The notes: a model not told the origin generated them from the letters alone. A DNA stretch of 64,000 nucleotides from JBOFOR01 sp051659545 (GCF_051659545.1 NZ_JBOFOR010000273.1:1-64000); one strand, 5' to 3'; shown: positions 8,080-17,727, numbered from the stretch's first letter. A program made the numbers and translations.

Positions 8080-9120
8080 TTATATAACTGTAATATATTT
8101 ATTCTCTTTTGGTTTAACTGTTCCTATAATTTTTGCTTCTATTGCTCCATTTAATTTCATATCTTCTATAAGTTTTTCAGCTAAGTCTGATCTTACAGAT
8201 ATCAAAAGTCCTCCTGATGTTTGAGGGTCATAAAGTATATCTTCTAGAGCTACTTCAATATTTTTCACTTCTACATCTTTTGATATATACTGTTTATTTC
8301 TATACATTCCAGCTGGAATTATACCCATATTTGCCATTTCTATAGCTTCATCTAATATTGGTACTTCTTTTGCATATAGTTCTATACTTACATTAGATGC
8401 CTTTGCCATCTCTAATGCATGTCCAAGTAAACCAAATCCAGTTACATCCGTTACTGAATTTACATCTATTTTGTCAAAACTCATCGCTGCATATTTATTT
8501 AAGTGAGTCATCACTTCTATGATTTTATTCACAGTACTTTGAGATACTAATCCTTCTTTCATTGCAGTATTTAGCACCCCTGTACCAATTGGTTTTGTAA
8601 TAATTAATTTATCTCCACATTTTGCAGTTGCATTAGAAAGTACTTTGTCAGGATGAACCATACCAGAAACCGAAAGTCCATACTTAGGCTCTTTATCATC
8701 TACAGTATGTCCTCCAACTAAAAGAGCTCCACTTTCTTTTACTTTATCAAATCCACCTTTTAATATTTCTGCTAATACATTCATATCTTGACAAGCTGGG
8801 AAACACACTATGTTCATAGCTACTAGAGGTTTTCCTCCCATAGCATATACATCTGATAATGAATTAGCTGCAGCTATTTGGCCAAATATATATGGATCAT
8901 CTAGCATAGGTGTAAAAAAATCTAAAGTTTGAATTAATGCCATTTCTTCATTTAATTTATAAACTGCTGCATCATCTGATGTATCTAAACCAACTAACAA
9001 CTTACCTGTATCTTCATTTTTAGGCAGTTGACATAGTACTGACGCCAGAACCTCTGGCCCTATTTTGGCTGCTCAGCCTCCAGATGTAGTCAGGTCTGTA
9101 AGTCTTATTAAAGTTTCCAT
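8080..9120 (-). CDS. selD: Selenide, water dikinase SelD, a selenoprotein
   Basis: SelD makes selenophosphate from selenide and ATP. A conventional reading would start only near 9000 and miss the catalytic N-terminus. The true start is the ATG at 9118-9120, with AAGGAGG upstream. Codon 16 is an in-frame TGA (9073-9075) in the context SGG-U-AAK, exactly where SelD carries its catalytic Cys or Sec. A SECIS-type hairpin follows. The product has 346 residues, including the downstream AIR-synthase-type domains and the glycine-rich and DXXDG-like loops. The enzyme therefore supplies the selenium needed for its own synthesis. Confidence 0.95.
9044..9075 (-). other. In-frame UGA (Sec) codon and bacterial SECIS hairpin of selD
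   Basis: The UGA is at 9073-9075. Starting 15 nt beyond it, GCCAGA and TCTGGC form a perfect six-base stem capped by GGU. The apical GGU loop and the 21-23 nt distance from UGA match the known bacterial SECIS arrangement recognised by SelB. Confidence 0.85.
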
Positions 9121-9212
9121 AACTAAGCCTCCTTATTAATATCTTTTACATAAATATAATATCATATTTTTATGTATTTATTTAACATTATACTCTTTTA
9201 TATATACATTTT

Positions 9213-9830
9213 TTAATCTAAGTCTATTTTGTCCTTTAAATCTTTGTATTTTTTGTCTCCTATACCATTTACATTTTTTATCTCTTCTATAGATTTAAAT
9301 TTGCCTTTTTCTTCTCTATAACTTATTATTTTATTTGCTGTAGCTTCTCCTACACCTGGAAGCTTATCTAATTCTTCTACTGTGGCTAAATTTATATTTA
9401 TTTTTGCGTTTTCTACTTGATTTACAATTTGATTGGTTTCACTATTCGCAACTATATTTTCTCCTACTTTAGGTACTATGTAGTGTTGCTCATCTTTTAT
9501 TTTTATAGCCAAATTTATTCTATTTAAATCTGCCTCATTAGTAACCCCACCTAATTTATTAACTGCATCAGATAATCTTTTATCACTTTCTATAGTAACT
9601 ACACCTGGATTCTTCACTTCTCCACTAATGAAAATAGTTATGTTCTTTTTTAAATTATTATCTTTGAGATCATAATTTACTTCCTTTACATCATTATCTT
9701 TATTGATCTGTTCCGCTTTACTTACAACGAAAACATCCTCTTTTATATTTGAACTTTGATTGTATATTATACCCCCTACACCAAAAATTAACAAAGTTAA
9801 AAATATAGCAATTTTCCATATTTTATTCAA
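9213..9830 (-). CDS. comEA: ComEA-like DNA-binding competence protein
   Basis: The protein has an N-terminal membrane anchor, a SLBB-type domain (about 60-120, motif SGEVKNPGVV) and a C-terminal helix-hairpin-helix pair (INLATVEELDKLPGVG and later IKNVNGIGDKK). ComEA binds double-stranded DNA at the cell surface during transformation and passes it to ComEC. No comEC is adjacent here. A GTG at 9839 is in frame but overlaps the AAAGGAG ribosome binding site; the TTG at 9828-9830, eight bases downstream of it, is the better start (205 aa). Confidence 0.88.
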   Translation of the reverse strand: MNKIWKIAIFLTLLIFGVGGIIYNQSSNIKEDVFVVSKAEQINKDNDVKEVNYDLKDNNLKKNITIFISGEVKNPGVVTIESDKRLSDAVNKLGGVTNEADLNRINLAIKIKDEQHYIVPKVGENIVANSETNQIVNQVENAKININLATVEELDKLPGVGEATANKIISYREEKGKFKSIEEIKNVNGIGDKKYKDLKDKIDLD

Positions 9831-9906
9831 TTTAATCACTCCTTTATTTTAATTATTACCAAAAATATGTTATACTAAAATATAAGTTTAATTGGGAGGT
9901 TATCAG

Positions 9907-11211
9907 ATGAATAGAATTTTATCTCTTTTAGCATCATTACTTATAGCCTTCACCTATTGTTTAGGTGCTACAACCAATTCCTTTGCTACAAGTAGCAATC
10001 CTAACTTAACTGCTCAATATGCAGTATTAATGGATTATGAAACAGGAAAAATTTTATACGAAAAGAATGCTAATAATAAACTTTATCCAGCTTCAACTAC
10101 AAAAATTTGGACTGCTTATGTAGTTTTAAAGCATGTTTCAGATTTAAATAAAGTAGTAGTGATAAAAGATTTACCTGTTGTTGAGGGCTCTAGTATGTAC
10201 TTAAAAAATGGTGAATCTTTCACTGTCAAACAATTATTAGATGGGGTGTTAATTCATTCTTCTAACGATGCTTCAGTAGCTCTTGCTATGTATGTAAGTG
10301 GTTCTGAAGAAAAATTTGTTCAACTTATGAATGAAGAGGCTAAATTAATCGGTGCCAAAAACACTCATTTCAATAATGCTCATGGTTTACCTGATTTAGA
10401 TCATTATACCACAGCTCACGACATGGCTCTTATGGCTAGAAAAGCTATGAATAATGAGATTTTTAGAAGTATAGTTAAAACGCCTTCTATAAAATTTGAA
10501 GCTTCTGAAGTTTTTCCTTCAGTAAGAGATTTTAGAAGTACTAATAAATTTCTAAATTCAAATGAAAAAATCGACTATAAAGGAAAAGAAATACCTATTG
10601 AATATGATATAGTTGATGGCGTAAAAACTGGATACACTGATGATGCAGGAAGATGCCTTGTTTCTAGTGCTGTAAAAGACAATATGAGGCTTATATCTGC
10701 TGTGTTTAAAACTAACGGAAATGATTTATACTTAGACTCTAGAACTCTATTAGATTACGGTTTCGATAATTATTACTCTACTACTTTAGTAGATAAAGAA
10801 AATTACGTTAATAGTAAAAGAGTTCCATTCAGTAAAGAAAAAGAATTGATTTACTCACCTGAATATAGTTATAAATTAGTTTTACCTAAAGGAACAAAAG
10901 AAAGTGAATATACAGTAAATGTAAATTTAGCTGATATTAAATTACCTATAAAAAAAGCTGATAAAGTCGGTACCTTTGAAATCTATAACGGAAAAAAACT
11001 TGAACATACTATGGATTTAGTTGCAAAAGATAATGTTAATAGTATATTTAGTTTTATTACAGAAAATAGAGTACTGATAAATACACTTAAAATAGCTTCA
11101 TTTATTTTATGTGTCGTGCTTATAACATTTATAATTATTATTATTAGAAAAAAATCTAGAAAATCAAATAAATCAATTTATTCTAAAAAAAACAGAAGAA
11201 GACGTAGATAA
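9907..11211 (+). CDS. D-alanyl-D-alanine carboxypeptidase (DacF/PBP5 type)
   Basis: This low-molecular-mass PBP trims the terminal D-Ala of stem peptides. A signal peptide (about 1-27) is followed by the serine motif STTK (63-66), SSN and KTG (in VKTGYTDDAGRC), then a PBP5 C-terminal beta domain. A C-terminal membrane helix and a strongly basic tail ending in five arginines follow. The upstream TTG in frame is rejected because GGGAGG lies just before the ATG at 9907. The gene is monocistronic between comEA (divergent) and a bidirectional terminator. Confidence 0.93.
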   Translation: MNRILSLLASLLIAFTYCLGATTNSFATSSNPNLTAQYAVLMDYETGKILYEKNANNKLYPASTTKIWTAYVVLKHVSDLNKVVVIKDLPVVEGSSMYLKNGESFTVKQLLDGVLIHSSNDASVALAMYVSGSEEKFVQLMNEEAKLIGAKNTHFNNAHGLPDLDHYTTAHDMALMARKAMNNEIFRSIVKTPSIKFEASEVFPSVRDFRSTNKFLNSNEKIDYKGKEIPIEYDIVDGVKTGYTDDAGRCLVSSAVKDNMRLISAVFKTNGNDLYLDSRTLLDYGFDNYYSTTLVDKENYVNSKRVPFSKEKELIYSPEYSYKLVLPKGTKESEYTVNVNLADIKLPIKKADKVGTFEIYNGKKLEHTMDLVAKDNVNSIFSFITENRVLINTLKIASFILCVVLITFIIIIIRKKSRKSNKSIYSKKNRRRRR

Positions 11212-11230
11212 TTACAACTATAAAAAAAGA

Positions 11231-11267
11231 CTATTGCTTATGGTTCATTTCAAATCATAAGCAATAG
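11231..11267. terminator. Bidirectional terminator, dacF side and cassette side
   Basis: Twelve-base perfect arms CTATTGCTTATG and CATAAGCAATAG enclose a 13-base loop. An A-run precedes and CTTTTTATTTTT follows. It ends the plus-strand carboxypeptidase gene and the minus-strand cassette starting at 17.7 kb. Confidence 0.85.
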
Positions 11268-11272
11268 CCTTT

Positions 11273-13243
11273 TTATTTTTCCTCAATTACTTTATCATAC
11301 AGTTTAATTCCACTACCATGAACCATAATTAAGTTTTTGGGTCTTATAGCATTTACAGTTTTAATTAAATCTCCATATTGAGCATGAGATACTAAACTAA
11401 TGTCAATTAAGTTTATATCCATAGCATCATATGGTTTTATTTTTTTATCTATAGTATCTTTATCAATATATCCACACTTTAATATAGTTACCATATTTTT
11501 ATCATTCAGTGCTAATTTATAGTATTTCTCTGCTATACTACCTTCATTTATTATTCCACCTGTAGCGATTATAACGTCACTTTCATAGTACCTATCATGA
11601 ATATCTTTGTCTACATTGTAAATTAACTGCTCATTTATACTAAACTTTTTTTCTACTTTATTGTAATATTCATTCACTTTGATTGCCAATCCATCTACTA
11701 AAACACTGGCTTTAGTAGTACTATTATTAATCAAATCATAACATTCTTGAGCTACTCCTATAGCAAATGACGGTATAATAACCTTGACTTCATTTTTTAC
11801 CGATAAACTAACAAAATAATTTAAAAGTTTTTTCTTGTATAGATATGGTAAGTCTATATCTTTGTTTCCATAAGTTGATTCTATTATTAGATAATCTGCA
11901 TCTTTAAATTGTAAAAATGTTTTTTCATCTATATACTGTGTTGTTGCCTGGCTATTAAAAGAAAAATCTCCAGTGTAAACTACTCTCTTATTTTCATATT
12001 CTATACAAACACCTATCGAACCCTTTATATGATTACTAGGAAAAAACTTAACTTTAAAATCACCGATCATAAATTCTTCATTATCTTTTTTTATGTTTAT
12101 TTTGCTATAATCTATTGTAAGGTCTTTTGCTACTATATTTACAATATGGTATGTATCCTTTGTCATGTAAATATTATCTACATATTTTTGAACCAAATCT
12201 AAACTGCCATAATGATCTAAATGTGCATGACTTAAAATTACAGCTTTTATTTTTTTTAAGTCTACATTGTTTTCTTCTAAGAATGTTTCTATCTCAATCT
12301 TTTTTATTTCTTGTTTTAACATAGATGCACCACAATCTATTATTATATATTCATCTTTTATTTTTATAAGATGCATACTTACCAATGCTTTTGGCTTATA
12401 ACTTATTATTTTTATAAAGTCATCTTCAAAGTTATACTTGCTAATAGTTTGTGGGATATAATTTTTTTCTTTTAAATTTATATCTATACCTTCTAATAAT
12501 GCTTTAGCTATATATTCTTCAATATTGTCACAAGGCAACATTCCCATTAAGTCAATTTCATCTCCATAACTACTTAATTTTAGTTTATACAATTCTTCTA
12601 ATTGATGTAAATTTAATTCTCTAAGTATATTAATAATATCAGACATATATTTTTTATATTCTTCAAGTTCTAACTCATCTAAGCAGTTTTTTCCTGGTTT
12701 AATATTTTCTATTACATTGGTTTTTCTATCATTTATAAGATTAATTAGTATATATATATACTTTTTTCTCTGTTCTTTTAGTGAATCTAATTTTTCGCTA
12801 ATATCATCTACATATGTTATTGGTATTTTAAAGTATATTAATATGTCAATAAAATCATCTATATTAGATTTATTTGAGTTTATTATTTCAATTATTTTTT
12901 CCTCATTTTTCATGAACATGAATTCTGCTTGTTCATACAACTTTAAATTAAGCAAAGATAATATAGAATATATTATTCCTACGCTGTTATTATTAAAAGA
13001 AAAACTTTCTACCCCATATTGGAATGATAATAAATACTCTTTTAATTTATACTTTGTATATGTTAATAATTCCAGAAAATCTTTTTTACTTTTTTGTATA
13101 AACAAAATATTTTCTATAAAGTAATCTATTTCTTTTATATTTTCTATATCATTGTATTCAAAGCTTTCTAACGTAGAAACTATTTCTTTTTCTATCTTTT
13201 CAACCTCTTCTTTACTAATCGAAACCCCTTTATATTTATACAT
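11273..13243 (-). CDS. MBL/beta-CASP fold protein with a helical N-terminal domain
   Basis: Residues 1 to about 265 are a helical region I do not recognise. From about 280 the protein is a metallo-beta-lactamase fold with HAHLDH (339-344), His405, Asp426 in YTGDFS, and a final metal His642 in VHGSG. The beta-CASP insert is complete: ESTYG (455-459), PSFAIG (491-496) and motif C SHAQYGD (His620). This set is typical of RNA-cutting enzymes such as RNase J and CPSF73-like proteins, so a nuclease is likely. The ATG begins two bases after the stop of the helical-repeat gene and lacks a good ribosome binding site, which suggests translational coupling. It is the last gene of the four-gene Hsp70 cassette. 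Confidence 0.85.
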   Translation of the reverse strand: MYKYKGVSISKEEVEKIEKEIVSTLESFEYNDIENIKEIDYFIENILFIQKSKKDFLELLTYTKYKLKEYLLSFQYGVESFSFNNNSVGIIYSILSLLNLKLYEQAEFMFMKNEEKIIEIINSNKSNIDDFIDILIYFKIPITYVDDISEKLDSLKEQRKKYIYILINLINDRKTNVIENIKPGKNCLDELELEEYKKYMSDIINILRELNLHQLEELYKLKLSSYGDEIDLMGMLPCDNIEEYIAKALLEGIDINLKEKNYIPQTISKYNFEDDFIKIISYKPKALVSMHLIKIKDEYIIIDCGASMLKQEIKKIEIETFLEENNVDLKKIKAVILSHAHLDHYGSLDLVQKYVDNIYMTKDTYHIVNIVAKDLTIDYSKINIKKDNEEFMIGDFKVKFFPSNHIKGSIGVCIEYENKRVVYTGDFSFNSQATTQYIDEKTFLQFKDADYLIIESTYGNKDIDLPYLYKKKLLNYFVSLSVKNEVKVIIPSFAIGVAQECYDLINNSTTKASVLVDGLAIKVNEYYNKVEKKFSINEQLIYNVDKDIHDRYYESDVIIATGGIINEGSIAEKYYKLALNDKNMVTILKCGYIDKDTIDKKIKPYDAMDINLIDISLVSHAQYGDLIKTVNAIRPKNLIMVHGSGIKLYDKVIEEK

Positions 13244-13245
13244 AT

Positions 13246-14853
13246 TTATTTAGGTGGGTCTACTCTTAGTCTTTTCAGCATTGATATAGCTTTGAATTTT
13301 AGTCTTTGATTACAAGCTTCATTTTCAATTATGAAAAATAATATATCTATAAACTCATCTTTATTTTTATCATTTAATAATCTTTCTACTAAATTTATAA
13401 CTGCAGCATAAACCTCTTCTGAATATTCCTTAGATATATTTTCATTTAATCCTATCGCTCTCTTTATTGATGGTAAAGCTATATCTTTGAAGTTAAACTT
13501 AGGTTTATCACACAATTCATATGCTCCATTTATAGCCTTAATAACTTTTCTGTCATCACTACTGTTAAGGTATTCATCATATACAATTTGCACTGCATAC
13601 CTTAATAACTGATTGCTTTTGTATGCACAATCTCTTATCATAGAGAAAATTTGCCTACTATCATAATAGTTTTCTTCTAAAAACTCTTTTACTAGTTCTA
13701 TAGCATCTTCTTCCCTACCTAAGCTACACATAGCTGCATTACAATATACCTTTTTAGTAATATCACTTTTATGTTCTTTTATAAGATTTTCAAAGTCTTT
13801 ACTACAACCTCTTCTTGAGCCCCATTGCGCTAAAGTTATTAGTGCTGTTCCTATTTCTATAGAATTACAGTTATATTTATCTACTATACTAATAATAAGT
13901 TCTTCTACTCTTGGTGAATTAGAATATCTAATTGCTAAGAAAGCATTTTTTCTTGTAGTATTATTATTCATCCATTTTTTAAATATTTCTTCAAAATCAT
14001 ATTCTACTTCCCAATTTTTAGCTTTTTTTATCATAATATCTAAAGTTATAACCTCTGTCTCAGATGCACTAGGTATTACTCTACTTATAATTTTTCTAGC
14101 TTGTTTGTTTATAGTAGGTGCATTTAAATAGTCCTTGGCATTTTTTATAGCTTCATTTCCAAAGCTTTTTGTATAGTTATGTATAAAATACTTAGCCATT
14201 TGAACTTCTGTGTTATCTGATTCTGCAGTTAAGCTAATTATTTTCAAAGTATAATCTATACAAGTTTCATTATTAATACTCATAAATGCCTTTAGTGCTT
14301 GTAATCTTGTATCTCCCTTTGTGTGCCTATCATAAACTATTTTAAATAATTCTACATCTCCTATTTTTCCACAAGCATTTATTAAAATCATAACTTGAGT
14401 TGGCCATGACCATTCTTCTAATATAAACTTCACTGTATCCTTATATTCAAATTCATTTCTACAATAAATATGCGCTATAACATTCCCTAAAGTTTCTATT
14501 AATGAATTATTATTTATTAATAGGTTATTTACAATCTTAGAACTATAAAGTATAGCTTCTATTGGGCACGTATTTTCACTAATCATTTCCTCTGAAATAG
14601 TTTTTAAGTCTATTTCTAATTCATGTAATCTTGCTGCATTTATATTACCTATAGTTAGCTTTTCATAACACCTTACTAAATCTTCAATGTAATATGGCTC
14701 AAAATTCCAATAGAATAATTTATTACTACAAGTATTAGTACTTTCTCCTCCACCTTCACTTACTTCATTTATGTCTTTTAGACTAACTAAAGGTTTTGAG
14801 ATACTCATGCTATTTTTATACTTTTCTAGGTCTTCTAAACTTTTTAATATCAC
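13246..14853 (-). CDS. HEAT-like helical-repeat protein of the Hsp70 cassette
   Basis: The 535-aa protein is almost wholly alpha-helical in character, with recurring 35-45 residue units of paired helices (for example around residues 150-260 and 290-420) that resemble HEAT or armadillo repeats. No catalytic motif, signal peptide or membrane segment is seen. Such solenoids normally bind proteins, so a scaffold or client-adaptor role between the Hsp70 and the MBL protein is inferred. The start is GTG with AGGGGGGA five bases upstream. It lies 11 bases after the Hsp70 gene. Confidence 0.65.
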   Translation of the reverse strand: MILKSLEDLEKYKNSMSISKPLVSLKDINEVSEGGGESTNTCSNKLFYWNFEPYYIEDLVRCYEKLTIGNINAARLHELEIDLKTISEEMISENTCPIEAILYSSKIVNNLLINNNSLIETLGNVIAHIYCRNEFEYKDTVKFILEEWSWPTQVMILINACGKIGDVELFKIVYDRHTKGDTRLQALKAFMSINNETCIDYTLKIISLTAESDNTEVQMAKYFIHNYTKSFGNEAIKNAKDYLNAPTINKQARKIISRVIPSASETEVITLDIMIKKAKNWEVEYDFEEIFKKWMNNNTTRKNAFLAIRYSNSPRVEELIISIVDKYNCNSIEIGTALITLAQWGSRRGCSKDFENLIKEHKSDITKKVYCNAAMCSLGREEDAIELVKEFLEENYYDSRQIFSMIRDCAYKSNQLLRYAVQIVYDEYLNSSDDRKVIKAINGAYELCDKPKFNFKDIALPSIKRAIGLNENISKEYSEEVYAAVINLVERLLNDKNKDEFIDILFFIIENEACNQRLKFKAISMLKRLRVDPPK

Positions 14854-14864
14854 AAAAATCCCCC

Positions 14865-16556
14865 CTATATAATCTCTTTTTCTTTTAAGTCCACTTCTTG
14901 CTTTAATTCTATTTTTTCTCCATCTACATCTACAAACAATCTTAGATACTTATCTTTATCTATAGAAAAGTTTATATCAATAGGTGTTCCTGGTTTTTTT
15001 GGAGTTTTGAAATAAGCTTTATACTTTCTTTGTATTCTCATTTTAGAATCGAATTGGTCTATACCCGCATAAAGATTTATTTCTAACCCAGATGGACTAG
15101 TTGTTCTAAGTGCTCCTTCTAATTTCCCTTCATATGGTACTTCTTGATTTGAGTTTATTATTACTACAGGTAACCCTTGCTTAACATCAATCATTATCGC
15201 TTCAGCTAAAACTCGAGTTAACTCAAATTTTTTCTCTTTTGCAATATTTGTAGTTACCTCCTCTACAATAGCTTTTGTATATATAATATTAGTTCTGTTA
15301 ATTACAGTTTCATAATAATCATATATAGCTGCACCTTTAGCTACAGAACTTAAAGGATCTGTAGAGTTTATTATTTGTTTATCTTCTAAATCTAATATTT
15401 CTTTTATTTTATCTCTCACTAATTGATATTTAGTCATTCCACCTGTTAAGAATAAATAATCTATACTCTCTTTACTTATGTTATAATCTCTTAGGGTATT
15501 TAATATTGGATCTACGATATTTTTTTGAGTTTCCTCCTCCGATCTTTTGTTACTAGGTTTAGACTTAATAAAAAAGTCTTTAATAGATTCATCATACTCA
15601 TCTTTGTTTATAGAGAATTGTATAGGATCTTCTCCATAAAAATTCATTATATAATGGTCAAAACTTTCACCAAAGTAACAATTCATTTCCATATCCGAGG
15701 AAATTCGTTCTTTAGCTTTTTCAGCAAATACCCTTAAATGCCTTACCATATTTTCTCTATCTTCTTTATCTATAGAGTTATATTCTAAATTGTATTTTTG
15801 TAAAAATTCTTGTAACTTCACTAACGCTACTTTATTATCAAAATCTATTCCTCCAAGCTCATCATATCTACCTATTGCTACTTCTGTAAATTCAACTTTT
15901 CTTCCATTTTGAATGACATCAACAATAGCTATATCACAAGTACCTCCACCTAAATCAAATACTAATATACGAGTACTTTCAGTAAGGTTTACTTGTCTTT
16001 GTGTTTCTATCAAATTAGATTGCTCGTTTATAAAATCGATAAGAGCTGAAGTAGGCTCTGGTATAAGATTTACATTAGTGAAACCGATTTCCATAGCTGC
16101 ATCCTTGGTATCTTTTATTTGGTCTGTATTAAATGATGCAGGAACAGTTATAGTTACACTTTCAACATTTTGACCTTGATTATACCTTTTCATAGAATCT
16201 CTGCAAGTCTTAAGAATCTGCTTAGCTACATCTTTAGCTGTATATTCTTTTTCTCCTAAAGACCATTTTTTGCTACTCCCAATATATCTCTTAGTATTAT
16301 ATAGAACTTTTTTAGATGCCTTCGATTTTATATCCTTAGCTATTTTACCTACGTACTCCTTCCCATTTTCATCTACATAAAGTACTGAAGGTAATATAAA
16401 TTCAGTAGTAGGGCATTTATTTTCATCTACTTGCATAACTTGTATTATTTGAGACTGTATCAATCCATTAAATAATACATTTCCCTTAGATACCACCGTA
16501 TTAGTAGTTCCTAAGTCAATGCCAAAATATGTTTCATTTGTTGCTTCTATGTTCAC
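14865..16556 (-). CDS. Divergent Hsp70 (DnaK-like) lacking the helical lid
   Basis: The ATPase domain is intact: phosphate loop 1 GIDLGTTNT (12-20), a Lys71 equivalent in VGK, Glu167 in EPT, phosphate loop 2 DLGGGTCD (201-208), and the adenosine motif TGGMTK (371-376). A linker-like segment AIMIDVKQGLP (about 453-463) is followed by only about 100 residues of a beta-type substrate domain. The protein ends at 563, so the alpha-helical lid of DnaK is missing. No J-domain gene is adjacent. The start is GTG, with a GGGGGAG site overlapping the previous gene's stop region. It is the core ATPase of the cassette and is unlikely to be the housekeeping DnaK. Confidence 0.9.
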   Translation of the reverse strand: MNIEATNETYFGIDLGTTNTVVSKGNVLFNGLIQSQIIQVMQVDENKCPTTEFILPSVLYVDENGKEYVGKIAKDIKSKASKKVLYNTKRYIGSSKKWSLGEKEYTAKDVAKQILKTCRDSMKRYNQGQNVESVTITVPASFNTDQIKDTKDAAMEIGFTNVNLIPEPTSALIDFINEQSNLIETQRQVNLTESTRILVFDLGGGTCDIAIVDVIQNGRKVEFTEVAIGRYDELGGIDFDNKVALVKLQEFLQKYNLEYNSIDKEDRENMVRHLRVFAEKAKERISSDMEMNCYFGESFDHYIMNFYGEDPIQFSINKDEYDESIKDFFIKSKPSNKRSEEETQKNIVDPILNTLRDYNISKESIDYLFLTGGMTKYQLVRDKIKEILDLEDKQIINSTDPLSSVAKGAAIYDYYETVINRTNIIYTKAIVEEVTTNIAKEKKFELTRVLAEAIMIDVKQGLPVVIINSNQEVPYEGKLEGALRTTSPSGLEINLYAGIDQFDSKMRIQRKYKAYFKTPKKPGTPIDINFSIDKDKYLRLFVDVDGEKIELKQEVDLKEKEII

Positions 16557-16559
16557 TCT

Positions 16560-17684
16560 TTACTCCCCCTTTATAGTTACATAAGGTTTTAGTATTTCTT
16601 TATTGTTGTAAAACCACGCAGGATATACTACTTCCCCTTCACATAATTTAATATCTGATATATCTTTGTTTAATCTATAATTATAGAAAGAATACTCTTC
16701 TATAGATACATTCTCACCTATTCTTATAGTTTCTCTTGGATAAATTCCTACTTGCCTTAAAACATTAAATAAATTTTTTGCTACAAATATTAGACTTTTT
16801 TCTTCATAACCTTTTGAATAACAGTATAATCTATCTAATAAATTTCCATTAGTTGAATCATTCATATTTCTAACCAGATCTACAAGTGCTTTAGCATACT
16901 GTTCCTGCCCATACCCTATTAACTCTATATTATATTTTTGTAATTTACTTATTTCATTTTGAAGTTCTATTTCTCTATCCATATATTCTGCTATTAAGAT
17001 ATTGTTTAATTCTACATCTTTCTCTAACTTTTCTATTCTTTTTTTAAGTTGTAGGCTTTCTTGTTTCATATATTGGTCAATATTTTCCTGGAAATTAATT
17101 TTATAATTTAAATTTAATATTATATTTTTTCTTTTTTCTATTGCCCCTATAGTTTTATTGAGAGATTGATTTATTTCTTCTTTTCTATTTATTAAACTTT
17201 CTCTGCATATTAAAAATAATTTAACATCTTTAAATAAATAATCTAAATCATTTAAAATTATATCTTTTTCATTTATATTTAACCCATTTTTAATAAATTC
17301 GCCATATATAAATTTGCTTATTTCCTCCTTAGAGTTTTCATTATTTTCAACTATAATTTTCATTGCATATAATTCTACAAGCATAGATATTATAAACTTT
17401 TCACTTTTTATTTGTTCAAACCCCTCATCTTTTGCTATTTTATAAGGAAGCTTACGAGATTTTATATATTTAGATATAATTGAAAAACTTATGTCTATAT
17501 CTAGTTCCCATTTTCCCATATAATCGTCGAATTTTTCTTTTACAATATCATAATAATCTTTAGTTGACTCATTAAAAGCTATAACATTTAAAAATAAATT
17601 CAAGTCATTAGTAAACTCTACTTTATTTTTATTTATATCTAGCTCTTTAATAACATCCCTAATACCTATCTTTAAATTGCTCAC
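16560..17684 (-). CDS. Coiled-coil protein with a GrpE-like C-terminal region
   Basis: The N-terminal 200 residues are helical and unrecognised. A long coiled coil follows (about 195-255), then a helical segment and a small beta-type end. The final part, ...GEVVYPAWFY...EILKPYVTI, matches the pattern of the GrpE C-terminus (G-x-V-V ... GY ... R-x-x-R-P-x-x-V), and the region before it resembles the GrpE four-helix segment. I infer a dedicated nucleotide exchange factor for the adjacent Hsp70. An ATG at 17708 is in frame, but GGAGGGG lies eight bases before the GTG at 17684, which is preferred (374 aa). It is the first gene of the cassette. Confidence 0.55.
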   Translation of the reverse strand: MSNLKIGIRDVIKELDINKNKVEFTNDLNLFLNVIAFNESTKDYYDIVKEKFDDYMGKWELDIDISFSIISKYIKSRKLPYKIAKDEGFEQIKSEKFIISMLVELYAMKIIVENNENSKEEISKFIYGEFIKNGLNINEKDIILNDLDYLFKDVKLFLICRESLINRKEEINQSLNKTIGAIEKRKNIILNLNYKINFQENIDQYMKQESLQLKKRIEKLEKDVELNNILIAEYMDREIELQNEISKLQKYNIELIGYGQEQYAKALVDLVRNMNDSTNGNLLDRLYCYSKGYEEKSLIFVAKNLFNVLRQVGIYPRETIRIGENVSIEEYSFYNYRLNKDISDIKLCEGEVVYPAWFYNNKEILKPYVTIKGE

Positions 17685-17727
17685 CTTTGCCCCTCCATTT
17701 TTTCGCATAAATCATCCAATTGATTTA

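Noticed and set aside
8080..9000. selD as a truncated or frameshifted gene starting near 9000
   Set aside because: The in-frame TGA is explained by selenocysteine: correct catalytic position, SECIS hairpin and an ideal upstream start.
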